Position numbers and translations under genes: made by a program. From Musa acuminata AAA Group (Eukaryota; Streptophyta; Magnoliopsida; Zingiberales; Musaceae): a stretch of 64,000 nucleotides of DNA. Shown in pieces: positions 44,901 through 56,926 of this stretch. The stretch lies in contig NC_088330.1 of NCBI RefSeq assembly GCF_036884655.1, positions 32,137,001 to 32,201,000 on the forward strand, written 5' to 3'. The notes under the pieces are model-generated. The model did not search any database, was not told the DNA's origin, and saw nothing but the letters and a program-made list of their open reading frames with translations. Within the stretch, counting starts at the first letter, position 1. Each line of letters begins with the position of its first letter.

Positions 44901-47900
44901 CTCAATTCGCTACTGTCCATATGGACAACACCTTGAAGGGAATCAAGCTCTGGACACCTTATTCCCGTTCGTGCGCTCTTTGCTTTAATCTGGATTTTAT
45001 AAACAACTGATGGATTAATATAAAAAGACTGAGAAACTGATTTTTGACCATAATAAGGTGGTGACACAGGTCGCAAACAGTTTTAGCCATCACATACTAC
45101 TATAGTCAGTGCCAGCTCCAATGAGTTTGTCATATAACCTTTTATTAGCTATGCTGGTTCTTTTGTTTCAAAAGAAAACCAAATAGTTAACTATCTCCTA
45201 CCACTGCACAACATGAAAATTTTGTATTCAAGAATAAGATCTTTACCTTAAACTTTGAAGCAACACTTAACTTTTGGGAATCTGCACCACCAGATCTATA
45301 TGGATTCGATGCTGCATTTTCGGATTGAAAAAGCATTTTGGAAGCAAAGGCTTGAGGAAGATGGCATGTACAAGAAGCAAGAAGCTGGATAGAATCCATG
45401 TGTAATAGATCCCTGTTCTTCTCCAAAAACCCAGTTGTGTCATAGACCACCTAAATAAATTATGCACCATCAGAAAGTTTTGAACAAAGTACCAAAGAAT
45501 GTCAAATAAAAAGATAAATAAAGTTTAAATAGCAACCTCCCCTGCATAGTGATGTACTGTAAAGGCTTTGCCTCTCTCTCCTCTAAAGCAAGGACTAGAA
45601 TTAAGATGTTGCTTAAGTTTATTCGCAAATGTAAGATCAGTTCCATTTGGGAAAGTGGACTCCTCATCCAAAAGAGATAACAACCCGAGTGGTTTCTGCA
45701 ACAAGTAGAATTATCTTAAAATGAAAAATATTCAATGGTCTTATTAAGTGTTTGAAATAAAGATGGCAAGCAAAGATAGTTGAACTCCTGATGCAACAAG
45801 CACAGTCACATATTGTCATGGCTCATGATTGTATAATCTAACTTGATATTTCTAACATGACCCTTAGGACAACAAATAGAACATGTGAAAATATGTTATA
45901 GGCCTTCTAAACTTAGAATGCAATATCTAACATAATATTTCTAACATGACCCTTAGGACAACTAATAGAACATGTGACAAAATATATTATAGGCCTTTTA
46001 AACTTAGAATGCAATACTAATAATTATCATGTTTCAAAAATCACACAAGAGATAAAATTCAAATGAGATGGATACTTCTAAAGCATATCAAATTATGACA
46101 CTGTCCTACCAAAATATTGTTTATTGTAACTAATAAGATAGAAGCTCAGAGAACAATTGTTATTTTATCTCAAGTCATGTTGAAGATCTGTACTGCATTC
46201 CCAAGGATAAGATCATTCGTAGTTAAAATCAATCAACTATCTGCTTACAATAAGAAATTACAAAGACAATAATGATCAAATTATGACCAAAACCAACGAA
46301 GAGGTTCTCTTTGATATTTAAGCTCTTCATATAAAATTATAAAAGCCCCTCATATCTTTGCCTATTGCATTCTCAAGTATGACCTAAATTATAATCAAAC
46401 AACTAGAGTGCATGAAGATATACAATCACAAACATAATGATAAAGTGAAAACCAGATTCAAAAAGAGGGTGTTTTTTTTATATTTGAGATCTTTAAATTA
46501 CATAATAATAGCCCATCAAATATGTGATATATCCAATTTGATTCCATCATTCTTTATATTTGCATGTCAAATGTAAAATCTAGGATTGGTTTGTACTCGA
46601 CACATTTGTATCTTGTTTCTACTAAATATCCTGCTCTGCCAGAAAGCATACAGAAACAGCATAGAAGAACAGTTCTCTAAACCCCTTTAGCCCTTGAATC
46701 TTTATGAATTACCTATCATACATCTATGATTACTGCAAGTGGGTGAAAAGTTTGAACCCTCCATTTTCTAATAATTAATTTACCTCCATTTCATCTATAA
46801 AATAATAAAAAAAAGATGAAAGAAAATCTTCTTAATAGGAAGGCTACCACAGTAATTCTACTTCCATGGTTTCCTTGACCATATTATGACTGTCATAATT
46901 CACAGAAAGACAGTGATGGTTCAAACAGAAATGGAACTTACTTTGATATCTATTAGTAGTGACAGAATAATAAATATATAGAGAGACTTAAGGAAGACAA
47001 GAAATAACACATACTTTCTCAAAAAGATTTAAGCAGTCTTGATTATCCTCGAAGTCCACTTTTGCCCAGTCTATGCCATCTTGAATATATTCCTGGTAAA
47101 GAAATCATAAAAATATGGACATACACAAGGACCAAGAACCTTAAACCCAATGCAAAAAAAGGGTAATAATATTAAATTTGTCAATGAAATTAATAATAGT
47201 TGAAAAAATAACAAAGCAAGCACTCGAGAAATATAGAACACATAAGAAATTTTAAATTAAATTTCAAAATGCAAAACTTGTTATGCCTGGCACGTAGTAT
47301 GATCAGAATTTGCCAATGAAATGTACAGAGCCAGTAAGGTGGCAAAAAGGCCTTGGCACTAGGTTAAAATTGATGCCCAACTATAACATGAGTCGCAAAT
47401 CAGAATGTGCATAACATGATGAACATCTTATGCCACTTGCAGCTTCATTCTATCTGCTTCATCAGTATCAGCGAGCTAAAAATTTAAAATATTAATGGGG
47501 TAACACTTTACATGAACTTATTACAAAACATGATATTAGCATATATCACATAAGCGAAAACAAAACATAGATTTTTCATAATATATCATTGTTTAATTGG
47601 AGATAAGTTTTGTTTAAATCATGCAATTAGAAGAATCATATTGGACATGATCCAGTCTGGATACCAAGACAGCAGGTCACCTTACTTTAATTCAGGAAGT
47701 CAACTTTTTTTCTCTCAGAGTATGTGGGAGAGGAGAACTACCAAGTTTGAAGCATTTCAACAAACTCTTCATGTAGAACGTGCAAGGTAGTACAATAAAA
47801 TATCCTTTGTGGTTCATCAGCTTCATCTGAAATGCCACATGATGACTGTGGCAGAGTGACAGCCTTCAACTATAATTAAATTGACACCCACATGTTAAAT

Positions 47901-50900
47901 ATGTAGAGAATACACTAAAGTTGCCTCTCAAGGTATAGCATTTGACTCGAACTCCAACATAATAGAGGTTATGTGATAGGCATAACAAGGAAAAGGATTT
48001 CATAATTTAAAAGGTTGACAACAAATCCTCATAATTAAGCCAGATGAATCACTTCAGTTTAGGTTCAAGGAACTTTGATCAGGTTGCCGAAATAGAAAAT
48101 CTATACAATGTATGATTATGTTAACAATACATACTAACATTCAAAAACTAGTTTCGATCATGTTTAAATATAGTTCTAATCATACAGGAAAGATAACTAA
48201 CATTACAAATGGAATTCTGGCAAAAAGAATGTAGAACCAGAACATGTGCAAAAACAGGTTTCTCTACTCAACATGATCAGGTTTCCAAAATGCTCACAAT
48301 CGCATATTACTCATCTGAATTGTCTTCAAGAGTTTTGTTCAACAACTTGTAATTGTAAATATGGTCTTAACATGGCATGGAGCCACAAATAAAATGGTAG
48401 TAAAAACTAAAAACCATACTGAATGGTTTAAGATAAAAGATTTTAGTACCATAAAAGGAATTAGCCTTCGTGGAATGCTTGATCTAATGGTCTTTGACAA
48501 CGATACTACTAACATACCAAGTCTGAACCACATAATGGATTACTATACTAGAAAATATAAGAAACTCAAAGCAATTAAGATTGTGGATGAGCAGAGCATC
48601 CACTGTAAAGTGGTGTTTAATAAAATGATTTTAATTGCATGGTTCTTGGCCCATCAGAAGCATTTTGGTTTCAGAAATTTCATTTATTTTGCAATTTTCA
48701 CATTTTTCAGTTATTTAAAATTACTTCAGCTTATATGGTTTCAATTCATCCTAATTAAAATCAATGATTTTTGCAAGCAAGCACTAAAAACATGATGCCA
48801 GATCTTTTTCCTTAGATTAACAGGAAAAAAAAATCAGAATAATCAGGATTACTACAGCATCTTCATCAGTTCATATATAAGTATTGGTGGCTTTGGGCAA
48901 AAGATGAACAATTATGAAAATCGGATGGAGTTTTTCAACTGTAACAGGAAAACTGAGGTCAATGTATCAGCCTTAACCTGCCAAGCTGTTATCAAACATA
49001 ACACCCTACCTCTGTGTGTACACTCCACTACAATAAATCATCTATCAATCTGATTAAACATACCTCTTGCTCCAGCTTGAAGAGATGGCGATTGAAATGC
49101 TGCTGCAATCTTTCATTAGCATAATTGATGCAAAATTGTTCAAAACTATTCTTCTGCAAGAACATAATGTACTATGAGTTCAGCTGAATCAGTAAGCAGA
49201 AGCTGTACAACAAGTTAGAAGTTCATTACATCGAAGGATTCAAAACCATAGATATCAAGAATACTGATTGATCTGCCAGTGCGACGCTTTCCTATTCCAA
49301 GTGATTTATTGATCTGTTCTACAAGCCATTCAAACAGACTAGCATATAATGATTTTGCCAGTGCATCTCTTGTATCAATTGCCTACATAACAGACAGAGA
49401 AGCAAATGAGTCACCCATAGTTGAAAATGTCACTTCAAAGAGAGGAGTACAACAAACCTGCGAAAGTGTAAGCTTCTGGACAATGTTATCATTTCCAACC
49501 TTCATCTTCCGTGTTGACAAGGCTAACTTGAGTTCAGAAAGTGTGCATCCGATGAGCTTAGCAACCGTTTGGGCACCTAAATCAACATTCATTGTTATCA
49601 AAAAAGAAAGAAAAATGTCACACCATAAGTAACAAATTTTAACATTACACTTATCAGAGGCTTCAACAGATGGTGCGAGAAGAAAAATTGAAGTTTCTGC
49701 AGAAGACTACTGAACCCATTTATTGCTGAATATTACTTAGATTGATACTTATGTGGATAAATAACTAGATATTAAGAGTTGAAAAAGCTGCAGAAAAGAG
49801 AACAAATTTAGGAAGAAGAAAGCATAAAATAGCAATAAATTCACATTATGCCTGATTGCCTTTATCTCAGAAAATGAAAATTTATATAAAAAGTTTCATA
49901 ATAAAACAATAACTCCTCATAAATGATATCTCAAATTAATTAGCATGGTAATAAGATTGGAAGAAAAAAAGTAAATAACGTCAGAGTTTTCCTTAATTCT
50001 AAGAAGAGAAATATATGAAATCTTAGACAATATAAGGAAAAAAGTTTCATAATAAAACACTAACATTAGTAGTGTCATGACCAAATATATGAAATCTTAG
50101 ACAATATAAAGAAAAAAGTCAAAAAGATACATTAAACTCCCAATTAGTTCATTAAGCACCATCCATTAAAAATGGCCTCGTGTATAATGGGTAACAATGT
50201 GTAATATGTTGTGGAGTCTATGCTCTAGAATCCATCACTACAATGCAGCATTACACATGAAAGCATGGGGAATGTCTAAAGTATAAGTTAGTGGAATTAG
50301 TAAATGGCAACTGTCATGGCCAAATTATAAGTAGCAAATAATTAAAAGGACCAAAAGAGGTTGAAGGATACAGGTTGGTAGTTTCCTATAAATTATAAAA
50401 AAAACAGAAAGAAAATAAAGCAAAAAGGAATAACAAGGAACATTTCTACTAAAAATTTTAAAAACGAGCAAAAACTAAAACAAGAAAAAGAATAAATAAA
50501 TTAATTTAACTTTATTAAATCTAAAAGGCTTACCTTCATCTGCAACGACTTCAACATGATTTTCATTGTCAATCACCGTAAAAGAGATGTTACCCAACCA
50601 TAAAACTGCAGCAAGCATAGCAAATACACTTTCTTGATCTTCTTTGCTGATATGAACAACATCCATAGCTTTCTGTAACAATATGTGAGCACGTTAGCCA
50701 AAGAAGCTCTGTTCCTTGTAAGATTACACATAAGTTTTATAACAATTGGAAGATTTACCTTAACAACATGGAACCTTTCAGCATCATCAACGCTGGAAAT
50801 AGTATAGCAATTGCTCTGTTTTAAATATTTATATTCATCTGCTTTCCTCAAATTCAATTTTGCTGAATCCAGAAATGCAACAGATTAGCAAGACATGATA

Positions 50901-53900
50901 GCATGAGAATGTATCTGCAGATAAAATTTGAGCAAAATGCCCTGCATACATAAACAATGCAATCTGAAAAAAAAAGACCAACTGTGAAAAATGAATCAAA
51001 GGTTTCAGGATACCTATTACTCAGTAGTAAAAACACAATTCAATATATATGCAGGAAAGCTGATTATAAAGATTATAGTCAAATGTAAAATCTAAGTTAT
51101 ATGAGAAGCAACCAATCTCACAGTATAATACGCAAATTGAAGATTCCATTAGTAATTACAGAAACATCAGAAGACATTACTTAACAGTAAATGATTATAC
51201 AGATAACTTAAGAAATTTATCGGGCGTATGATATCATCATTATAGGGTTAGATGATCTCTTCCTTTCATCTAATTACATAATTTAATGAAGGGTCAATAA
51301 TGAGGCTCGACAAATAGCAGAAAATATAAGCAATAATTTTGTGTTAAGCTGACTTACTGGAAGATGAGCACAAATTGGCATCTATATGACTAGTGGACAT
51401 AAGAACTTTCATGGACAATACAAGGGCCTCTATTTTCAGACATGCTGAAATGTGTTTCAACAGACAATTGAGAGAAGTTTTGTGGAGAAGTACCAAATGT
51501 AGAATTATAGATTATAAAATTAATAAACACAAATATTTGGATAACAGCTCATGCTGTGATGTCTGCATACATAGATGATATGCATACACAACTCTAATAT
51601 AAATAGATCAGCAAAGTGCACAAGGTTTACCCTAGTGCAAGGGCTACAAAACAGTCAAATGTATGAAACCTCCACCCTACTTGTCAATATTTCATTTACA
51701 ACAATAAAGACACTAACACCAAAGTCCCAGAAGAGAAATCTTATATACCAGTGCTCAACCACCACAACAATATGTAGAACCAAAGCACAGTTCCTTAAAC
51801 GGTCACTGAATGGGTGTGGGTACAAGATATACCGAATCAATCTAGGATAACATTATGTGTTATGGGTCATTGTCTGATACCTTGGATTACATGCCATAGC
51901 ATCCTAGGAAGTAGAATTAATAGGACAAGGAACCCCAATTGTGGATCCAATGAGGTATGGGAAACCTTGACAATCTTGGCATTGTCAGCTCTAATAGAAG
52001 AATCAAATAATTGCTAGAAGACCAGTTGTCACAAGCAAAATCAACTACAATGCTAATAACTATATGAAATAAGCCTCAACGACGTGGCCCAGAGTGTTTA
52101 AGCTCAGGATTCTTAGTATGAAGTTGTATATACTATATAGTATATACAAGTCCACTTCTCATTTTTTGTTGGTGAAGGATCCTTGACATTTCACAGACTG
52201 CCAAATAGTTAAACATGAGACACACTAATCCAAACTTGTAATTGTATTGATTATATTTCTTGCAGTGTATAATATAAACAAACCTAAGCATTCAAGGATC
52301 TCAAAATGACTGCTTTTGTAAAACTCTATGCCATAAATGCTCCAATCATATATAACAATATTCTCCTTTTTTTCCAAACGACTGACAACATTATAGCTAA
52401 CTATTATACGACTATCTAGTATTATGCACTTTAAAAGATGTACCATCTTGCCTGTAGCTAACATTAAGTAAGAATATAAGGTTACTAGTACAAAAGATTC
52501 CTGATATGAGAAGCAAAGTTTTGGACAAAGTAGCATACTTCTTAGAGATTGGGGAGCACCAGCACATAGATGATAAAATATATGATATGATCGCTCACCC
52601 ACTGCACATTGTACAACTCTTGACTGCATAATAGTAAGGCAATTCAGAAATGAACAGTAAACAAAATCAAGGAAAGGGGCAAGCAGGCAGATCGCGTACC
52701 TTCTCAAGTAAAACTGCCGACACGTTCATAGAAGAAAGAAACAGAAAGAATGAAACTAATAAGACCGGTGTGGAGGAGCAAAGAACAAATTCTCTTAATG
52801 GAACTTAACAGATCACAGCAAACCACTGCACTTACATGTTTGAATTGAAGCACCTGATATTTTTCCAGTCACACTGAAATGAATTTCAATCAGCTTGCCC
52901 TGTAATAAAAAACCACGATTTTGTGAAACATATTGGATGGGAAAGAGTTTCATAGAAATTTCATAACCAAAATAAGCAATATAAAAATCAGATTTGTGCA
53001 TTCCAGAAATCATTATATTTTTCAATTATGTTACAATAGAAGTTTCCCAACATAATCTTTAAAAAAGAATCTTTTAAATGGAAAACAGCAGCCTATAAAG
53101 AACTAATTAACTTACAAAGCGACTGGAATTATCATTCCGTAATGTTCTTGCATTCCCAAATGCTTCAAGAATTGGATTTGTCTGTAGAATTTCATATTCG
53201 ATGCCGCTACCTCCTCCAAGGGCAGCCAGATATTGCATAGCTATCTTTGCCGTTTCAGTTTTCCCAGCCCCGCTTTCACCACTACCAAGCCGATCAGAAT
53301 TAGTCAATTTCATTTCCCAAGAATATGTGCTGCCTCATAACTTATTTACAAATTAGAAAGAATATGTCAAGGTTGATGTAATTTTGATGAAGAAAGAAGA
53401 TAACAAGATTCTATATTACTCTCAGGATTGATCAAGGTTGATGTAATTTTGACCCAAATATAAGACAAGGTTTTAAAAAACTCTCATGGAAAGCAATACA
53501 TACAAAACAAATTTGTTACAATATAACATTATTCATCCTTCAATTTCACTATTCCCCTTTACCACCCAGCATCAGAATACAAAACCCTAGTTACTATGGG
53601 AAGAAAAATACACATAAAAAGAATATAACAGATGTAAAGGTTCAAGATTAAATAATAAAATACAAAATGCAAGTCAAGATTTTTAATCTTTATATATAAG
53701 CTAATAATTAGCTAGATGCACTGAAGATGAAGATTCTTCATATTTATTGCATGAAACACCCGCATACTTCTAGCAACTTCTTATGTAACATCACTTTCAA
53801 TGAAAAGAAGGAAACACCTTTGGTAGGAAAAGCTAGAGAAAAATTCCTTCAACAGCCAAATATTCCTTCAATTAGGTAAACAAATGTCCAAGTCATGTAT

Positions 53901-56900
53901 GATACAAAGTTCCTCCAGATAGTTAAACAGAAGATTCAATCAGAAGGAAGCTGTACAAATTAAAACGAGAAAGAACTAACTGTTTAGGGTTGCAATTTTT
54001 ATTTCTTAACTGGTTGCTACTTAACAGGGAAGGAAAAATCAAAAGGTAAAATGACTAACTGCTTTATCTTGAATTTTTTATTTCTTAACCAGTGGTTGTT
54101 ACTTAATGCTACAAAAGGTAGCACAGCACTACGGACCTAATTTGTAGTTGAGTTCAGCTTAATACATAATGAGTGCAAAGTTTAATATTTCGCTCTCTGA
54201 GATAGACATGTGTTTCTATGTTGCATCAGTGCAATGGAACATAAGAGGAACAAAATTGAAAGAATAACAATCCCTAAAGAATAATAAATTAGGACTACCA
54301 GGCTCTAATTAACTAAATAAATACCAACCTGATTATAATTGACTGATTGACTTCATCTGCAATTCAAGTAATAAAAGCATGAATCAGATAATAATGTACA
54401 TAACTGAATTATACATCAAAGAAAATCGTAACCATGATAGGAGTACCTCGTATCATTTCACGGATGGCAGTATCAGCTATCACATAAACATGTGGGCTGT
54501 TCATAGATTTATGCTTATATGCTTCAATGTACTCATTCCCATAAAGATTGACTTCTTTAAATGGGTTGATGGCAACCAAAACTGGTCCTGCTCTAGTCTA
54601 ACATGAAAGTGTACGATAAAATAAATTGAGGTAATTTGAAACCCAATAAAGCTTTGCTTCGTAATGGAGACAGATAGAATTGAGTGTAAATACTCACGTA
54701 TATCATATCTCGGGAGTATCTAAATTGCAGGTTGTACAAGACCGATGGTTCATTTAAATAACTAAGTTGCATAAGATCATCAACCCCATCAAGTATTTCA
54801 GGGTTGGAAGGTAACAATGTTTCAGTGTTGAGACTTATAACCTGAAAATAAAGAAGTTGCCTGATTCAAGTATCCAGAACAAATAATAGAGCATTACACC
54901 TAGAAGCTTGAACAATTTATTTTTCCTGATATGGAATTTGAAATACTTACTCCACCATGAGGAAGTGATATGACAGACTCTGATCCAGAAGATGATAATA
55001 TGGTCCCTAGTGCCCAGTCACCATTAGAAAGTTGACACCAAGCTTGATGTTTCTGAAAGAATACACTTGAACTTGTGGGTATTTGAATCAATAGATGACA
55101 TGTTGATCATGTCATACTAACAAATATTATAGAAGTTAGAGAGGCAGCATCAATGTATTTAGCAGATATGTCTATTATGATGCATTCCAGGTATTCCGAA
55201 ACAGAGATATCAGCCGCCAGCTTCATTTACTTAGTGGTGGTGACCATCTAAGAAACTAAGACAGCAATATTGCATAGAGCATTGATCTAAAAAAATGTCC
55301 AAATATGCATGTAAAACATTTCTAATTAACTTGTTCTGGTCTATGATACCAAAGGCAGAGGACATGCTTATGCATGGATCTATTTGAAATGCAAAATGGG
55401 AGCTTTATTTTTTTTATCAAGTAACATAATTTTGATGCAAATTATCCCAGCAACTTCTATGTCATAGCATAGTTGAGAAAATAAGAGATGTATTAAGTTC
55501 CCTAAAGGCCAAGGGAACTTTAAAATCATAAGCAGTAATATTATTCCTAAGAAGCCTGTCATGTGAGATTTTTCAAATCATAAAAGGCCAAGGCATAAAA
55601 ATCCCTGTATCTAAAGAAAGGAAATCCTAAAAGAGGAGAGCGAGAGAGAGAGAGAGAGAGAGAGAGAACTACCAAATATTAGACACAGAGTAATTATGCA
55701 GTACAGGGTTCTCAATTCGATGTGTACCGCCCGGTATAGGCGGTATGTACCAATCCGAGAAGATGCCGGTATGAAGACCGCCCTCTACCGAGCGGTACTA
55801 GTGTTTTGATCGATATTGAGACGTACCGATCGGTACCGAGGTGTACTGACTGGTATCATCCCGAATTTCAACCGTTATCGAGGTGTACCGACCTGGTAGG
55901 TAAAGGCATTTTTAAGGTTTTACGGTGTACTATCGGTATGCCATGACATACTGACGGTATATACCGGTACATACCATACCGAGCATAGCTCAATACGCCA
56001 ATACGGATTGGTATTCAAAACCCTGATGCAGTATACATTCGCTGTTTTAAGATAACAATATAAATATGGAACATCACAACTACAAACTAACTATAGCTCA
56101 AACTTTTGAACTAGAGAATCCTAGCACAGAGTTCTAAGTAAGACACAAAGAATCATAAATCACTCCAGTTGTCCTTTCCATCCATTCACATTTTCTTGGC
56201 TTAACATTCTGATAATTAAGCAAAAAAAAAAAAGTGCCAGCTACCTGTTATTAGTTACACTGTGCTTTGTTACATTGTTGGAAAAAAATGATAACCCACA
56301 ATGACTAAAGTCAGACATTTTATTCTTAAGCAGAACAATTCTAGGGTCAACAATCATAATGTGTATATATAATCCTGAATCGAATGCAATGATCACAGAT
56401 GATTAACTAAAGAAAGAAGCATAACACCAACCTTCTTTGCAACGTAAGAGCTGGTATCTCCCCAGTTAGACTCAAACCTCGACGGCGATATCTGGGGCAT
56501 TCTAGAAGTCGATAACTTGGACATTATAACTTCTCCTTTCTCCTCTTCGTCAGGTCTCTCCTCACGAGAATTGGTCTTAGAGCTGTACGGCGAATCATCG
56601 TTCCCCTCAACATCCGTTGCTTCCTCCGGAGGTCTCTCCTCACGAGAACTGGCCTTCGAGCTATACGGTGAATCCTCCTCCCCTGTGGCATCCTCCGCAC
56701 CCTTCTCTTTCTTATCATTTTCTTTCAAGACAGCAAGTTTCGAACCAGAGTCGACCTTCTTGTCCTCGGAAGCTGAAGGCGAGCCGCTAGTGAACCTGAA
56801 ATCTTGCGGCAGCGATTTCACGGACTGCAGCGAGATCGGCGTGCGGGGCTTCACCTTCGGCCGCTCCGGCCGGGTCGTCTTCTTCGGCTCCCGCGTTCTG

Positions 56901-56926
56901 GGCGACGACATTCTCACAGACGCCAT
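38932..56926 (-). CDS. Class VIII myosin heavy chain, 23 exons
   Basis: Exons from the start: 56432-56926, 54951-55052, 54698-54841, 54447-54597, 54329-54356, 53116-53281, 52836-52899, 52700-52713, 52539-52623, 50759-50862, 50534-50672, 49458-49576, 49230-49382, 49064-49153, 47015-47092, 45537-45695, 45247-45450, 42031-42236, 41811-41946, 41110-41239, 40823-40969, 40657-40736, 38932-39606. They join to 1222 residues. Domains: Ser/Glu-rich N-extension (about 1-165); SH3-like [14 protein letters not shown]; motor with P-loop GESGAGKT (308-315), switch I NDNSSRF (356-362), switch II DIYGFE (580-585) and FIRCIKPN; four IQ motifs (about 885-985) for calmodulin-type light chains; a short coiled coil; and a basic tail ending [14 protein letters not shown], typical of class VIII. 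Known role: actin motor at plasma membrane, plasmodesmata, endosomes and the phragmoplast. Motor motifs are intact. Confidence 0.95.
40010..40223. mobile_element. GTACCG-rich hAT-type MITE, myosin intron 22
   Basis: This 214-bp element begins CAGGGTCTGC and ends GCGAACCTTG (imperfect TIRs CAGGGT/CAAGGT). It is flanked on both sides by the perfect octamer GTTGTGTT (40002-40009 and 40224-40231). The interior is packed with GGTAC, GTACCG and CGGTACACC words. An 8-bp duplication with CA-G TIRs fits the hAT superfamily. No coding capacity. Confidence 0.85.
41590..41784. mobile_element. GTACCG-rich hAT-type MITE, myosin intron 19
   Basis: This 195-bp element begins CAAGGTTCACC and ends GACGAATCATG. 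It is flanked by the perfect octamer ATATAAAT (41582-41589 and 41785-41792). The interior repeats CATACC, GGTATG and CGGTA words. It lies just inside the intron, 26 bases from exon 19 (41811-41946), next to the 5' splice site. Confidence 0.82.
42237..45246. other. Myosin intron 17 (3.0 kb), no feature recognised
   Basis: AT-rich intron between the exons encoding [12 protein letters not shown] and [12 protein letters not shown]. Stretches open for up to about 80 codons (for example 43044-43298) have no family motif. No terminal repeats with target duplication were found. Confidence 0.5.
45846..46017. repeat. ~89-bp tandem duplication in myosin intron 15
   Basis: The sequence beginning ATATTTCTAACATGACCC at 45846 is repeated about 89 bases later (near 45935) with few changes. 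Both copies end in AACTTAGAATGCAATA. Confidence 0.85.
47093..49063. other. Myosin intron 14 (2.0 kb), no feature recognised
   Basis: AT-rich intron. A plus-strand stretch at 48361-48795 is open for 144 codons but has no recognised domain and unbiased composition, so I do not call it a gene. Confidence 0.5.
50863..52538. other. Myosin intron 9 (1.7 kb), no feature recognised
   Basis: AT-rich intron between the exons encoding GAPQSLR and [13 protein letters not shown]. No supported element or gene. Confidence 0.5.
55620..55668. repeat. (GA)n microsatellite in myosin intron 1
   Basis: A GA dinucleotide run of about 30 bases, starting near 55638, lies shortly before the MITE at 55704. Confidence 0.8.
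55704..56025. mobile_element. GTACCG-rich hAT-type MITE, myosin intron 1
   Basis: This 322-bp element begins CAGGGTTCTCAATTC and ends ATTCAAAACCCTG, so the first and last seven bases are exact inverted repeats. It is flanked by the perfect octamer ATGCAGTA (55696-55703 and 56026-56033). The interior repeats GTACCGATCGGTACCGAGG-like blocks. It belongs to the same family as the copies at 40010 and 41590. Confidence 0.9.

Noticed and set aside
48361..48795. 144-codon open frame on the plus strand in myosin intron 14
   Set aside because: AT-rich composition, no recognised domain, no splice or promoter support; a frame of this length can occur by chance in an intron this AT-rich.
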